Positions 20,802 to 31,074 of a stretch of DNA of 64,000 nt are shown piece by piece. The position numbers and the translations under genes are program-made. Position 1 is the first letter of the stretch. Each line of letters begins with the position of its first letter. Source of the stretch: Nitrobacter hamburgensis X14 (lineage in GTDB: Bacteria > Pseudomonadota > Alphaproteobacteria > Rhizobiales > Xanthobacteraceae); assembly GCF_000013885.1 (NCBI RefSeq), contig NC_007964.1:2466001-2530000 (forward strand). The letters run 5' to 3'. The notes under the pieces were generated by a model. It had not been told where the DNA came from, did not search any database, and saw only the letters and a list, made by a program, of their open reading frames with translations.

Positions 20802-22211
20802 ATGAAGACCGCCAGCGACGTCCTGAAATCAATCAAGGACAACGACGTAAAGTACGTCGATCTGCGATTCACCGATCCGCGGGGCAAGTGGCAACACGTC
20901 ACCTTCGACGTCAGCATGATCGATGAGGACATTTTCACCGAAGGCACGATGTTCGACGGCTCGTCGATCGCCGGTTGGAAGGCGATCAACGAGTCCGACA
21001 TGATGCTGATGCTCGACCCGGCGACGGCCGCGATCGATCCGTTCTTCGCGGAGACGACGATGGTCATCACCTGCGACATCATGGAGCCCTCCACGGGCGA
21101 GCCCTATAACCGCGACCCGCGCGGCATCGCCAAAAAAGCCGAGGCGATGGTGAAATCGATGGGCATCGGCGACACCGTGTATATCGGCCCCGAAGCCGAG
21201 TTCTTCGTTTTCGACGACGTGCGTTTCTCGGCCGATCCCTACAACACCGGCTTCAAGCTGGATTCGTCCGAACTGCCGACCAACTCGGCAACGGAGTATG
21301 AAGGCGGCAACCTCGGCCACCGCATTCGCACCAAAGGCGGCTACTTCCCGGTCCCGCCGCAGGACTCGGTGCAGGACATGCGCTCCGAGATGCTGGGCGC
21401 CATGGCCAAGATGGGTGTCAAGGTCGAGAAGCACCATCACGAGGTGGCGTCCGCCCAGCACGAACTCGGCATGAAATTCGACACGCTGACCTACATGGCC
21501 GACCAGATGCAGGTCTACAAGTATTGCATCCACCAGGTGGCGCATATCTACGGCAAGACCGCCACTTTCATGCCGAAGCCGATCTTCGGCGACAATGGCT
21601 CCGGCATGCACGTCCACCAGTCGATCTGGAAGGACGGCAAGCCGACCTTCGCCGGCAACAAGTACGCCGACCTGTCGGAAACCTGCCTGCACTACATCGG
21701 CGGCATCATCAAGCACGCCAAGGCGATCAACGCCTTCACCAACCCGTCGACCAACTCCTACAAGCGCCTGGTCCCGGGCTACGAGGCGCCGGTGCTGCTC
21801 GCCTACTCGGCGCGCAACCGTTCGGCGTCGTGCCGCATCCCCTACACCACCTCGCCGAAGGCCAAACGCGTGGAAGTTCGCTTCCCCGACCCGATGGCCA
21901 ATCCGTATCTCGCCTTCGCGGCGATGCTGATGGCGGGCCTCGACGGCATCAAGAACAAGATCGATCCGGGTCCGGCCATGGACAAGGACCTCTACGATCT
22001 GCCGAAAGAAGAGTTGAAGCAGATTCCGACGGTCTGCGGCTCGTTGCGCGAGGCGCTTGAAAGCCTCGACAAGGACCGCGCCTTCCTGAAGAACGGCGGC
22101 GTGTTCGACGACGACTTCATCAACGCCTATATCGAGTTGAAGATGACCGAGGTGGAGCGCTTCGACATGACCCCGCACCCGGTCGAATTCGACATGTACT
22201 ATTCGTACTGA
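20802..22211 (+). CDS. glnA: Glutamine synthetase type I
   Basis: A 469-residue dodecameric enzyme that makes glutamine from glutamate, ammonia and ATP. Hallmarks seen are the beta-Asp50-loop region [20 protein letters not shown], the ATP-binding [28 protein letters not shown] and the adenylylation site with Tyr398 in [11 protein letters not shown] (GSI-beta type). Length equals that of the enterobacterial enzyme. The ATG has a weak AAGGGG upstream. It is co-directional with glnB and followed immediately by a strong terminator, so glnB-glnA forms one unit. Confidence 0.98.
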   Translation: MKTASDVLKSIKDNDVKYVDLRFTDPRGKWQHVTFDVSMIDEDIFTEGTMFDGSSIAGWKAINESDMMLMLDPATAAIDPFFAETTMVITCDIMEPSTGEPYNRDPRGIAKKAEAMVKSMGIGDTVYIGPEAEFFVFDDVRFSADPYNTGFKLDSSELPTNSATEYEGGNLGHRIRTKGGYFPVPPQDSVQDMRSEMLGAMAKMGVKVEKHHHEVASAQHELGMKFDTLTYMADQMQVYKYCIHQVAHIYGKTATFMPKPIFGDNGSGMHVHQSIWKDGKPTFAGNKYADLSETCLHYIGGIIKHAKAINAFTNPSTNSYKRLVPGYEAPVLLAYSARNRSASCRIPYTTSPKAKRVEVRFPDPMANPYLAFAAMLMAGLDGIKNKIDPGPAMDKDLYDLPKEELKQIPTVCGSLREALESLDKDRAFLKNGGVFDDDFINAYIELKMTEVERFDMTPHPVEFDMYYSY

Positions 22212-22236
22212 TTGGCTCTCGGTCTCGAAAACCAAA

Positions 22237-22268
22237 ACAGGCGCTCCTGACGGAGCGCCTTGTTTTTT
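22237..22268 (+). terminator. glnA: Intrinsic terminator of glnA
   Basis: The stem AGGCGCTCC/GGAGCGCCT with a 4-base loop is followed by TGTTTTTT. It begins about 26 bp after the glnA stop codon. Confidence 0.92.
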
Positions 22269-22449
22269 GACGCCACCCCCCTCGTTTCATCTCCGGCCGT
22301 AGCAGCGGGCCGCGGCGGCGGGATCAGCCCGGCCCGTTTCAGGCGACAGTTCGCCCGACGCCCGGTCGGCGTCAGACCAGCACAGCCGGCGGCGCTTGAT
22401 CCGGACGGCGTTTTAACGGAACACTGCGGGCTCAGAACCGGAGGCGACC

Positions 22450-23637
22450 GTGACCGACTTCACCGCAGGCAAAGGGCAAACCCGGACGGATCTGGCATGG
22501 GCGATTGCGACCGGAGGGATCGGCATCGTCCTGTTCGCGGCCCTGCTGGTGTTCGCCTGGGAATTTGCAGCGACGCTTTTCCTGATCTTCGCCGGTGTGC
22601 TGCTCGGTGTCGCTCTCAACGCCATCACAAATCTGCTCGGCCGGGTCGTCCGCCTGCCTCATGGATTGCGGCTGACGATCGTCTGTCTGGCGCTCGCTGC
22701 GGCGTTGTCAGGCGTCGTGGTTCTCGGGGGAACAACAATCGCGGACCAGACAACGGTTTTAAGCAATACCCTCAAATCGCAGCTTGTGAACCTCAAGGCC
22801 TTCCTCGAGAAAAATGGCGTAGACACCAGCTACTTCAATCTGACCAATCTCAATGCATCGTCCGAAACCTCGAAAGCTTCCGGGACTGCAAGAGCTTCAG
22901 GACCCGCAAGAGCCTCCGGAGCCGCAAAAGCCGAAGAGACGCCGTCAACAAATGTTCAGCACAACTTGCCAAGCGCCGGCGCGCTGGCCTCTAGCGGTTC
23001 CGCAATTGTCAGCCAGACCCTGAAGCTCATCCTCGGCACCGTCAGCGCCGTCGGAAATTTCTTCATCGTGCTGTTCCTTGGTCTCTGCTTTGCCGCGCAG
23101 CCAACTCTCTATCGTAAAGGCTTGCTCGGCATGGCGCCCGCGAAACACCGTGCGGCGGCGACGATTCTGGTCGACAGGATCGGCGACACCCTGGAGCGCT
23201 GGCTGATCGCCCAGATGGTCACCATGGCCGCGGTGTTTCTGGTGACCTGGATCGGCCTCGAGATCATCGGTATCCAGAGCTCCTTCATCCTGGGCATCCA
23301 GGCCGGTTTGCTCGCCTTCATTCCGACCATCGGCGCGCTGCTCGGCGGGTTGATCGTCGTGCTGGCGAGTCTGGCGTCGGGATGGGTGGCAGGCGCGAGC
23401 GCATTCGTGCTGTTTCTCGGCGTCCATGCACTCGAGAGCTACATCCTCACGCCCATCATCCAGCGTCAGGCGCTCGACATCCCGCCCGCGACGCTGTTCG
23501 CGTTCCAGATATTGCTCGGCGTTGTCTTCGGCGTATGGGGGCTGGCGCTTGCCCTGCCCCTGCTCGCGATCGGCAAGGTCGCCATCGATTATTTGCGCGA
23601 GGATGGCGAGCAGCGGTCCATCAAAGCCGCAAGTTAG
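22450..23637 (+). CDS. AI-2E family (PerM/TqsA-type) membrane transporter
   Basis: A 395-residue polytopic membrane protein from a GTG start with GGAGGCGACC upstream. The hydrophobic pattern fits about eight helices: two pairs before residue 110, a large periplasmic/cytosolic loop (about 100-190), then the family C-terminal block with QSSFILGIQAGLLAFIPTIGALLGG and VHALESYILTPIIQRQALDIPP, the diagnostic part of the AI-2E/UPF0118 family. The loop holds three tandem 6-residue repeats (ASGTAR, ASGPAR, ASGAAK). Family members export diverse small molecules or act in pH and sodium stress; the substrate here is unknown. Confidence 0.9.
   Translation: MTDFTAGKGQTRTDLAWAIATGGIGIVLFAALLVFAWEFAATLFLIFAGVLLGVALNAITNLLGRVVRLPHGLRLTIVCLALAAALSGVVVLGGTTIADQTTVLSNTLKSQLVNLKAFLEKNGVDTSYFNLTNLNASSETSKASGTARASGPARASGAAKAEETPSTNVQHNLPSAGALASSGSAIVSQTLKLILGTVSAVGNFFIVLFLGLCFAAQPTLYRKGLLGMAPAKHRAAATILVDRIGDTLERWLIAQMVTMAAVFLVTWIGLEIIGIQSSFILGIQAGLLAFIPTIGALLGGLIVVLASLASGWVAGASAFVLFLGVHALESYILTPIIQRQALDIPPATLFAFQILLGVVFGVWGLALALPLLAIGKVAIDYLREDGEQRSIKAAS
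22876..22929 (+). repeat. Three tandem 18-bp in-frame repeats
   Basis: Three diverged copies of an 18-bp unit start at 22876, 22894 and 22912, reading GCTTCCGGGACTGCAAGA and variants. They encode ASGTAR-ASGPAR-ASGAAK at residues 143-160 of the AI-2E-type transporter. The segment is an expandable low-complexity linker. Confidence 0.85.
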
Positions 23638-23639
23638 CC

Positions 23640-23742
23640 AGAGCGTTTTCGAGCGAAGTTGGATACCGGTTCGCGTAAAGAAAACGCGTCAAATCAAAAT
23701 CATAGAGCCCACTTCTGAGTTCGGAAGCGAAAAGGCTCTAAA
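23640..23742 (+). repeat. Intergenic repeat, copy A
   Basis: It begins AGAGCGTTTTCGAGCGAAGT and continues with GGATACCGGTTCGCGT and AAAACGCGTCAAATCAAAAT, ending in an imperfect hairpin around AGAGCCCACTTC...GAAGCGAAAAGGCTCT. Related copies occur at 24238, 28546, 29501 and (partly) 50418. It lies just after the AI-2E gene stop and may also terminate transcription. Confidence 0.8.
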
Positions 23743-24034
23743 AGACTACGACCGTATTGGTGTGTTCGACCTCGGGGGGTGAGGCGAAGTGCGGCCCGAC
23801 CAGCGCGCGCCATTCGGTGAAATCTGCGGACTCGCGAAAATCCACCACGTGGTTTTCGAGCGTTTCCCACTTGATCAGAAGCCGGTAACGTGACGGCTTC
23901 TCAATCGACCTGTGCAGCTTGAAGCTTTTCCAGCCTTTGCAGCGCTTGAAGATCGTCTGCGCCTGCGCGATCGCTGCCTCAAAGTCCTTTTCGCTGCCCG
24001 GCTTGATCTCGATTTGCGCGATTTCGGTGATCAT
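23738..24034 (-). CDS. Antibiotic biosynthesis monooxygenase (ABM)-domain protein
   Basis: A 98-residue single-domain protein with the ABM ferredoxin-like fold: MITEIAQIEIKPGSEKDFEA, then IFKRCKGWKSFKLHRSIE, then YRLLIKWETLENHVVDFRES and FTEWRALVGPHF. Such proteins dimerise and act as quinol-type monooxygenases, heme-degrading enzymes or stress proteins; nothing here selects one. The start at 24034 is preferred over upstream in-frame codons because family similarity begins there. Its 3' end overlaps the end of repeat copy A by a few bases. Confidence 0.85.
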   Translation of the reverse strand: MITEIAQIEIKPGSEKDFEAAIAQAQTIFKRCKGWKSFKLHRSIEKPSRYRLLIKWETLENHVVDFRESADFTEWRALVGPHFASPPEVEHTNTVVVF

Positions 24035-24170
24035 GTGAGGAGACCTTTCGTATGTCTCCCGTCTGTATCGCAACCGGCGGCAACCGTGAAGCCGCCCCGC
24101 GCATGATCGTCTCACGCCTTCCGGTTAGCAAGCCTCGTTATCGTTCGCAGCAACGCACCAAGGACAGCAA

Positions 24171-24230
24171 AACGCACCGGCGCCGGATGAGCCGGGCCGA
24201 TGCGCTTAAAGTGCGGGGAATGTCGTGTTC
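24171..24230 (+). repeat. 60-bp direct repeat, first copy
   Basis: The sequence AACGCACCGGCGCCGGATGA and onward through GCCGATGCGCTTAAAGTGCG recurs at 25075-25135 with a few changes. The two copies lie about 0.9 kb apart in the same orientation and bracket the coiled-coil membrane protein gene. Confidence 0.85.
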
Positions 24231-24237
24231 TATTGGT

Positions 24238-24330
24238 CCGAGCGAAGTGGATACCGGTTCGCATGGAGAAAACACGTCATATCAAAACCATAGAGCCTCG
24301 CTTCTGATTCCATCAGAAGCGAGGCTCTAG
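24238..24330 (+). repeat. Intergenic repeat, copy B, with perfect 17-bp hairpin
   Basis: It matches copy A (GAGCGAAGTGGATACCGGTTC...) and ends in a perfect hairpin: arm AGAGCCTCGCTTCTGAT at 24292-24308, loop TCC, arm ATCAGAAGCGAGGCTCT at 24312-24328. The hairpin lies 31 bp beyond the stop of the coiled-coil protein gene and may end its transcript. Confidence 0.85.
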
Positions 24331-24359
24331 AGTAGGTGTCAGGCCTTGCGCGCCCGTCT

Positions 24360-24908
24360 TCAGCGGTGGTGCGACTTATGCGAGCTGTGTTTGGATTCCG
24401 ACTGCGAGCTGTGTTTGGAATCAACCGGCGCTGTGACGGAAGCAACCTGCTGCGAAAGCTGATCGACGCTTTTGTGCAAGTTTCCTACGTCCGTCTGGAG
24501 AGCGTCTATCGTCGTCTTGACGGACTCAGGTTCGGCCTTCCCGGCGCGGTCTATCTTCGTCTTGAGAGCGTCGAGATCCGACACCTTGAAGGCACCCAAC
24601 TGCGTTTGTACGGTCGCGAGCTGAGACTGCAGATCCTTGAGGCGTGCTTCGAGCTGAGAGGTATCGACTGCCGGCGGCGGATCCTTCATCCTGGCTTCGA
24701 TGTGGGCCAAGCGCTTTTCCAGCCCCACGACCGCATCTGCGTGGGGCGCGGCGGCGACTTCTGCTTTCGCTTTCGCGGGAACCGCTGCAACCGCTTTCGA
24801 CGGAAGCGGGCCGCCGGTGCTCCATACCAAACCCACGCTGCCGAGCGACAACACGCCGACAACGATTATGCCCCAGATCAACCGATTAGAGTGGTCGTGT
24901 TCGTTCAT
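24360..24908 (-). CDS. Membrane-anchored coiled-coil protein of unknown function
   Basis: A 182-residue protein starting MNEHDHSNRLIWGIIVVGVL, with a GGGAGG ribosome site upstream of ATG 24908. One transmembrane helix spans residues about 9-28, followed by an Ala/Lys-rich linker and a long heptad-patterned coiled coil (VGLEKRLAHIEARM, LEARLKDLQSQLATVQTQLG, VKTTIDALQTDVGNLHKSV). The tail is Ser/His/Lys-rich (SKHSSQSESKHSSHKSHHR), with a short SKHSS repeat, and could bind metal or polyanions. The periplasmic part resembles other uncharacterised anchored coiled-coil proteins. It is flanked by the 60-bp direct repeats. Confidence 0.7.
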   Translation of the reverse strand: MNEHDHSNRLIWGIIVVGVLSLGSVGLVWSTGGPLPSKAVAAVPAKAKAEVAAAPHADAVVGLEKRLAHIEARMKDPPPAVDTSQLEARLKDLQSQLATVQTQLGAFKVSDLDALKTKIDRAGKAEPESVKTTIDALQTDVGNLHKSVDQLSQQVASVTAPVDSKHSSQSESKHSSHKSHHR

Positions 24909-25074
24909 CACGTTGCCTCCCTTATATGTTGTCTTGTTATCTTTTGTCCCTTCAAACCAAGCCCTCAGTATGACCGCTCCGCGACTATTTGTACAGAGGG
25001 CGCTTCGACTGAGCGCCATCCTCAAGGCTCGCTACGGAGGGCGCAGCACAGCGAGATAACCACCACGAATAGCA

Positions 25075-25135
25075 AACGCACCGGCGCCGGATGGACCGGG
25101 CCGATGCGCTTAAAGTGCGGGGGAATGTCGCGTTC
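25075..25135 (+). repeat. 60-bp direct repeat, second copy
   Basis: It matches the copy at 24171-24230 with small changes, including an extra G in the GTGCGGGGGAATG stretch. It lies between the coiled-coil protein gene and ldtR. Confidence 0.85.
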
Positions 25136-25198
25136 CAGAAATATCAGGAGAACGGGCGGCCGGTCTTGACGCCGGCTTCGCCCTGCCCCGGAGAAAAC

Positions 25199-25711
25199 TC
25201 AGAGCCGATACAGAATCTGATCGGTCCAGAAACGCTCGAGGCGATGCAGCGACTTGTTCAGCGTTGCGAACTCCTCGTTCGAAATGCCGCCGACCTGTTC
25301 GACGGTCTTGACGTGCTTCTGGTATAGCGCGTCGACGATGCGGCGGATTTCCTGACCTTGCGCGGTCAGGCGGATGCGCACCGAGCGGCGATCGACGCGC
25401 GAGCGCTGATGATCGAGGAAGCCCAACTCGACGAGCTTCTTCAGATTGTAGGAAACGTTGGAGCCGAGATAATAGCCGCGGGTCCGCAGTTCGCCGGCGG
25501 TCAACTCCTTGTCGCCGATGTTGTAGAGCAGAAGCGCCTGCACCGAATTGATGTCGGCGCGACCGCGACGATCGAATTCATCCTTGATGACATCGAGCAA
25601 GCGACGATGCAGACGCTCGACCAGGGTCAACGCTTCGAGATAGAGCGGCTGCACCGGCGCCTGGCCGACAACCTGTTCCGCGGGCTCGTGAGCCTTCGCA
25701 ACGGCTTTCAT
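25199..25711 (-). CDS. ldtR: MarR-family winged-helix regulator, LdtR-like
   Basis: A 170-residue transcription regulator. The winged-helix core is visible: INSVQALLLYNIGDKELTAG (scaffold), ELRTRGYYLGSNVSYNLKKLVELGFLDHQ (recognition helix) and RSRVDRRSVRIRLTAQGQEI (wing with the DRRSVR signature of MarR proteins). The wording YLEALTLVERLHRRLLDVIKDEF and the GYYLGSN motif match, from memory, LdtR of Rhizobiales, a regulator of L,D-transpeptidase genes and osmotic tolerance. It is a monocistronic gene with a long upstream region containing short direct repeats that may be an operator. Confidence 0.85.
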   Translation of the reverse strand: MKAVAKAHEPAEQVVGQAPVQPLYLEALTLVERLHRRLLDVIKDEFDRRGRADINSVQALLLYNIGDKELTAGELRTRGYYLGSNVSYNLKKLVELGFLDHQRSRVDRRSVRIRLTAQGQEIRRIVDALYQKHVKTVEQVGGISNEEFATLNKSLHRLERFWTDQILYRL

Positions 25712-26075
25712 GATGACATCCCCTGTTGTCGTTTTTATCGACTTATTCGACGAAACTTGTGTCCCGCCTGATAGCTGGACCTTAGGGGAGGCGTTTGAAG
25801 ATCAGCTTAAATAAGACAATAAAGACATCATGAATTTAAGACAGTGAATCGCCGATTAAGCCCTTCAGATAAGGACTTTTCGCAACTTTTTCTTGACGTT
25901 TCCGCCACGCTGTTCACGCTTCGTCTGCGACTGTTGTCGCATTCAGGAACAGCACCGTTCAAATTCGAAACATCCGGTCAATACAAATGACCACGCCGTT
26001 AGGGTCACCGAATTCTTACCGCGAACAATTGTCTGAAAACTTGACGCGACGTCTCAATTCCGATTCTACGCGGCG

Positions 26076-26146
26076 TCGTCAATTCCAGCGATGCCGTCTA
26101 TTCCGGTTAAGTCGCCTCCGTCCCTTTCGGATGCGGGACTTTTTTT
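26076..26146 (+). ncRNA. Candidate small RNA with intrinsic terminator
   Basis: A terminator-like hairpin GTCCC...GGGAC (26120-26139) followed by seven T residues points rightward, yet no plus-strand gene precedes it. A possible promoter TTGACG (26041) and TTCTAC (26064), 17 bp apart, lies about 60 bp upstream, which would give a transcript of roughly 70 nt. An anti-Shine-Dalgarno-like CCTCC lies at 26115, just before the hairpin. The 5' limit is inferred. Confidence 0.45.
26120..26146 (+). terminator. Intrinsic terminator, plus strand
   Basis: The stem GTCCC/GGGAC, with a 10-base loop containing TTTCGG, is followed by TTTTTTT. The neighbouring genes on both sides are on the minus strand, so this signal must serve an unannotated plus-strand transcript. 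Confidence 0.7.
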
Positions 26147-26170
26147 GTTGAGGCTCGCGCATTTGAATGT

Positions 26171-27869
<1,699 letters not shown>

Positions 27870-27998
27870 CGTTCCAACGCCGCCACCTGCAATGATTGCC
27901 GTTCCGTAACGCCTGCGAGGTCTTGCAACCCCGGCAGCACGTAGCCATGTCGAAGGCCGGCAAAGAAAATGCCGTGGATGAGCCGCGGAGGATCGGTC

Positions 27999-28538
27999 AT
28001 GACCGACTATGGCTTCAGCAATGCGCGTGGCGACAACTCTGACGGGTTCCGGCCTCACGCGTTCGACCCCTGGATGCAGCCAGAACTGTTTCGCGGCGTC
28101 CTGACGCGGCGTTTTTTTGCATTCCTGATCGATCTCGTGGTGCTTTCGATACCGGTGATTCTCGGCGTGATCTTCATCGCGATGTTCGGCATCGTCACGC
28201 TGGGACTCGGCTGGGCGCTGTTCTGGCTGGTCTCGCCTGCCTCCCTGATCTGGGCTCTCGTCTATTATGGCGCGTCGCTGGGCGGCCCGCATTCGGCGAC
28301 CATCGGAATGCGGGTCATGGGTCTGGAGATGCGGACGTGGTACGGGGAGCCGGGCTATTTTGTGTTGGGCGCCATGCACGCGATCCTGTTCTGGGTGTCG
28401 GTCTCGGTTTTTACGCCGCTCATCCTGCTGATCGGCCTCTTCAACGGGCGGCGGCGGCTGCTGCATGACATGCTGCTGGGCACCGTGATTATCAACAACT
28501 CGGTTCTCGCGGCGGTTGCAGAGCCGTACCGGACCTAA
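27999..28538 (+). CDS. RDD-family membrane protein
   Basis: A 179-residue protein with four hydrophobic segments and the RDD hallmark: RGVLTRRFFAFLIDLVVLSI at the first helix and LFNGRRRLLHDMLLGTVIIN near the end, with the conserved Arg and Asp residues. A GGAGG ribosome site precedes ATG 27999; an upstream in-frame ATG at 27969 is less likely. RDD proteins are thought to act as ion transporters (some are Na+/H+ antiporters) but most are uncharacterised. It sits between hemB and bpt, an order I recall as common in the Bradyrhizobium group. Confidence 0.85.
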   Translation: MTDYGFSNARGDNSDGFRPHAFDPWMQPELFRGVLTRRFFAFLIDLVVLSIPVILGVIFIAMFGIVTLGLGWALFWLVSPASLIWALVYYGASLGGPHSATIGMRVMGLEMRTWYGEPGYFVLGAMHAILFWVSVSVFTPLILLIGLFNGRRRLLHDMLLGTVIINNSVLAAVAEPYRT

Positions 28539-28545
28539 GAATCTT

Positions 28546-28642
28546 TTTCCCTTCTGATGGAATCAGAAGCGGGCTCTACGATTTTGATTTGACGCGTTTT
28601 CTTCCCGCGAACCGGTACCCGCTTCGCTCGAAAACGCTCTGG
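28546..28642 (-). repeat. Intergenic repeat, copy C (inverted relative to A and B)
   Basis: The forward sequence starts with the hairpin CTTCTGATGGAATCAGAAG, continues through GATTTGACGCGTTTTCTTCC and GCGAACCGGTACCCGCTTCG and ends CGAAAACGCTCT, the reverse complement of copies A and B. It lies just after the RDD gene. Confidence 0.85.
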
Positions 28643-28727
28643 TTGATATCAAGACAATCGGATTGACGGTCGGCCTTGGGAGCGCGATGCTCGGAGATAA
28701 CCTAGTTCGGAGACTGACAAGACTACC

Positions 28728-29501
28728 GTGACCCAACACTCGCGCGACACCCCGCAATTCTATCTGACGGCACCCTCGCCGTGTCCCTATCTGCCCGATC
28801 GCAGCGAGCGCAAGGTGTTCACGCATCTCGTCGGCGAAAAGGCCGGCGAGCTCAACGATCTGCTGACCCATGGCGGGTTTCGCCGCAGTCAGTCGATCGC
28901 CTATCGTCCAGCCTGCGATCAGTGTCGCGCCTGCGTTTCCGTGCGGGTGATCGCCGGCGAGTTTCGGCCGTCGCGCAATTTCCGCAAGGTGCTGGCGCGC
29001 AACGCCGACATCGTCAGCCAGCTACGCGCCGCTACGCCGACGTCGGAACAATATTCGATATTTCGCGCCTATCTCGACCAGCGCCACCGCGACGGCGGCA
29101 TGGCCGATATGACCGTGCTCGATTACGCGATGATGGTGGAAGACAGCCACGTCGAGACCCGCATCATTGAATATCGCAGGCGCGGCGCGGATAGCGACAT
29201 CAACGAACGCGGCGATCTGGTGGGGGTAGCCCTCACCGATGTGCTGAGCGACGGGCTGTCGATGGTTTACTCGTTTTTCGAGCCATCCGAACAGAACCGT
29301 TCGCTCGGCACCTTCATGATCCTCGATCACATCTCGCGCGCGCGGCAGCTCGGCCTGCCCTATGTGTACCTCGGATACTGGATCGAGGGGTCGCGGAAGA
29401 TGGATTACAAGGGCCGCTTCATGCCACAGCAGCGCCTCGCGCCCACCGGCTGGTTGCGTGTCGATGCCAAAGACGAATCGCAGCACGAGTCGCGGGACTA
29501 G
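28728..29501 (+). CDS. bpt: Aspartate/glutamate leucyltransferase (Bpt type)
   Basis: A 257-residue leucyl/phenylalanyl-type aminoacyl-tRNA protein transferase of the ATE1 fold that adds leucine to proteins with N-terminal Asp or Glu, creating an N-degron for ClpAP. The N-terminal cysteine-rich motif [16 protein letters not shown] and the C-terminal [20 protein letters not shown] are characteristic. The start is GTG at 28728. In the window, ClpX and ClpP are also present; ClpS and ClpA, which act with Bpt, are not in view. Downstream lies repeat copy D. Confidence 0.95.
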   Translation: MTQHSRDTPQFYLTAPSPCPYLPDRSERKVFTHLVGEKAGELNDLLTHGGFRRSQSIAYRPACDQCRACVSVRVIAGEFRPSRNFRKVLARNADIVSQLRAATPTSEQYSIFRAYLDQRHRDGGMADMTVLDYAMMVEDSHVETRIIEYRRRGADSDINERGDLVGVALTDVLSDGLSMVYSFFEPSEQNRSLGTFMILDHISRARQLGLPYVYLGYWIEGSRKMDYKGRFMPQQRLAPTGWLRVDAKDESQHESRD

Positions 29502-29625
29502 AGCCTTTTCGCTTCTGATGGAATCAGAAGCGGGTCCTATGATTTTGATTTGACGCGTTTTCTTCCTGCGAACCAGTATCCATCCTCGGGTCAAGCCCGA
29601 GGACATGCTTCGTTCGAAAACGCTG
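29501..29625 (-). repeat. Intergenic repeat, copy D with an inserted palindrome
   Basis: It matches copy C over TTCTGATGGAATCAGAAGCG and TTGATTTGACGCGTTTTCTT, but carries an additional palindrome CCTCGGGTCAAGCCCGAGG at 29584-29602 before CTTCGTTCGAAAACGCT. It immediately follows bpt and precedes the convergent mntH. Confidence 0.85.
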
Positions 29626-29632
29626 TTCAGTG

Positions 29633-31033
29633 CTATCCGGCAAACGTGTCTACCAACAGCTTCACATTCAGAATCACGATCACACCGGCGACGATCCATG
29701 CCGCAACGGCAGTTCCGGTTGAAATCGCGAACTCGCCCATCTTGCGCCGGTCCGAGACAAAGCGGACCAGCGGGATCACCGCGAACGGCAACTGCATCGA
29801 CAGGACGACCTGACTGAGAACCAGAAGTTGTGCGGTCCCGCGCTCGCCATAGAACGCAGTGACGGCGATCACCGGGACGATGGCGATGCCGCGGGTGACC
29901 AGCCGCCGTGCCCACATCGGCATCCGCAAATGCAGAAAGCCTTCCATAACGATCTGGCCCGCGAGCGTCGCCGTCACTGTGGAATTGAGGCCGGAAGCAA
30001 GAAGCGCGATCGCGAACAGCGTCGAGGCGATGCTGAGACCCAATAGCGGCGACAGCAGCCTGAAGGCGTCCCCGATTTCGGCCACGTCGGTGTGACCGCT
30101 GCGATGAAACACGGCGGCGGCCACGATCAGAATGGCGGCGTTGACGAACAACGCCAGCATCAGCGCCAGCGTGCTGTCGGCGGTAGCCCATCGGATTGCA
30201 CTCCGCCGCCCCTCCTCCGTGCGCGGATAAGCGCGCGTCTGCACGATCGACGAATGCAGATAGAGGTTATGCGGCATGACCGTCGCGCCGATGATGCCGA
30301 TGGCGATGTAGAGCATTTCCGGATTGGTGACGATCTCGCGCGACGGTGCGAAGCCGTGCAGAATCTCGGCGACCGGCGGCGCGGCGGCAACGATCTGGAT
30401 TGCAAAACAGACCGCGATCACGATCAGCAGCGCGACCACAAAGGCCTCAAGGAAACGGAAGCCCCGGTTCATCAACAGCAACAGTAGAAAGGCATCCAGC
30501 GCCGCGATCAGCGCGCCGCCTATCAGCGGAATGCCGAACAGCAACTGCAGCGCGATCGCCGTGCCGATCACCTCAGCCAGATCGCAGGCGATGATCGCTG
30601 CCTCGCAGACCAGCCAGAGCATAAAACTGACCGGCCGCGAATAGCTGGCGCGGCACGCCTGCGCGAGATCAAGGCCGGACGCGATGCCAAGCCGCGCGGC
30701 CAGCGCCTGCAGCAGGATCGCCATGAGGTTCGACAGCAGGATGACCGACAGCAGCGTGTAACCGAACTGCGAACCGCCCGCGATGTCGGTGGCCCAGTTG
30801 CCGGGGTCCATATACCCCACCGAGACCATGTAACCGGGACCCGCAAAGGCCAGCAGACGACGCAGCCAGTGCCCGGTCGCGGGCACCGGCACCGTCGCAT
30901 GGACCTCCTCAAGGCTGGGGTGGGCTGGTGCTTCCGGACGCCAGCCAGCCCCAGCCGAAAAGGCTCCATGCGACGGCTCCGACACCGGTACCGGTTCAGA
31001 CGCCAATCCAGGTGTTTTCACATCCATCGGCAA
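29633..31033 (-). CDS. mntH: Nramp-family divalent metal transporter
   Basis: A 466-residue transporter with about 11 helices. The metal-binding motifs are intact: DPGN in [14 protein letters not shown] (helix 1) and [15 protein letters not shown] (helix 6). The N-terminus is a long polar stretch ([17 protein letters not shown]...) before the first helix. MntH imports manganese, and is the main manganese importer in Bradyrhizobium japonicum, where Fur/Mur-type control has been reported. ATG 31027 is an alternative start. An inverted repeat that may be an operator lies 25 bp upstream. Confidence 0.93.
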   Translation of the reverse strand: MPMDVKTPGLASEPVPVSEPSHGAFSAGAGWRPEAPAHPSLEEVHATVPVPATGHWLRRLLAFAGPGYMVSVGYMDPGNWATDIAGGSQFGYTLLSVILLSNLMAILLQALAARLGIASGLDLAQACRASYSRPVSFMLWLVCEAAIIACDLAEVIGTAIALQLLFGIPLIGGALIAALDAFLLLLLMNRGFRFLEAFVVALLIVIAVCFAIQIVAAAPPVAEILHGFAPSREIVTNPEMLYIAIGIIGATVMPHNLYLHSSIVQTRAYPRTEEGRRSAIRWATADSTLALMLALFVNAAILIVAAAVFHRSGHTDVAEIGDAFRLLSPLLGLSIASTLFAIALLASGLNSTVTATLAGQIVMEGFLHLRMPMWARRLVTRGIAIVPVIAVTAFYGERGTAQLLVLSQVVLSMQLPFAVIPLVRFVSDRRKMGEFAISTGTAVAAWIVAGVIVILNVKLLVDTFAG

Positions 31034-31057
31034 CGTAATGGACTAAAACGTTCGTTC

Positions 31058-31074
31058 TTGCAACTCACTTGCAA
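31058..31074. promoter_or_regulatory. mntH: Palindromic operator candidate upstream of mntH
   Basis: TTGCAA-CTCAC-TTGCAA is a perfect inverted repeat with a 5-bp spacer, followed by ATGCAT. It lies 25 bp upstream of the mntH start. The TGCAA/TTGCA half sites resemble the manganese-responsive boxes bound by Fur/Mur proteins in rhizobia; binding here is inference. Confidence 0.5.

Larger units (their letters stand above)
24035..24359. other. Repeat-rich intergenic region
   Basis: A 325-bp gap filled largely by repeats: a 60-bp unit at 24171-24230 repeated at 25075, and repeat copy B at 24238-24330. No coding sequence is supported. Confidence 0.6.
25712..26170. other. Intergenic region upstream of ldtR
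   Basis: A 459-bp gap. Near ldtR it holds three direct repeats TAAGACA (25812), TAAAGACA (25820) and TAAGACA (25837). Near its right end it holds the candidate small RNA annotated at 26076-26146. No protein gene is evident. Confidence 0.6.

Noticed and set aside
20829..22235. A 468-codon minus-strand frame antisense to glnA
   Set aside because: glnA is certain; the antisense product is His/Val/Gly-rich shadow coding.
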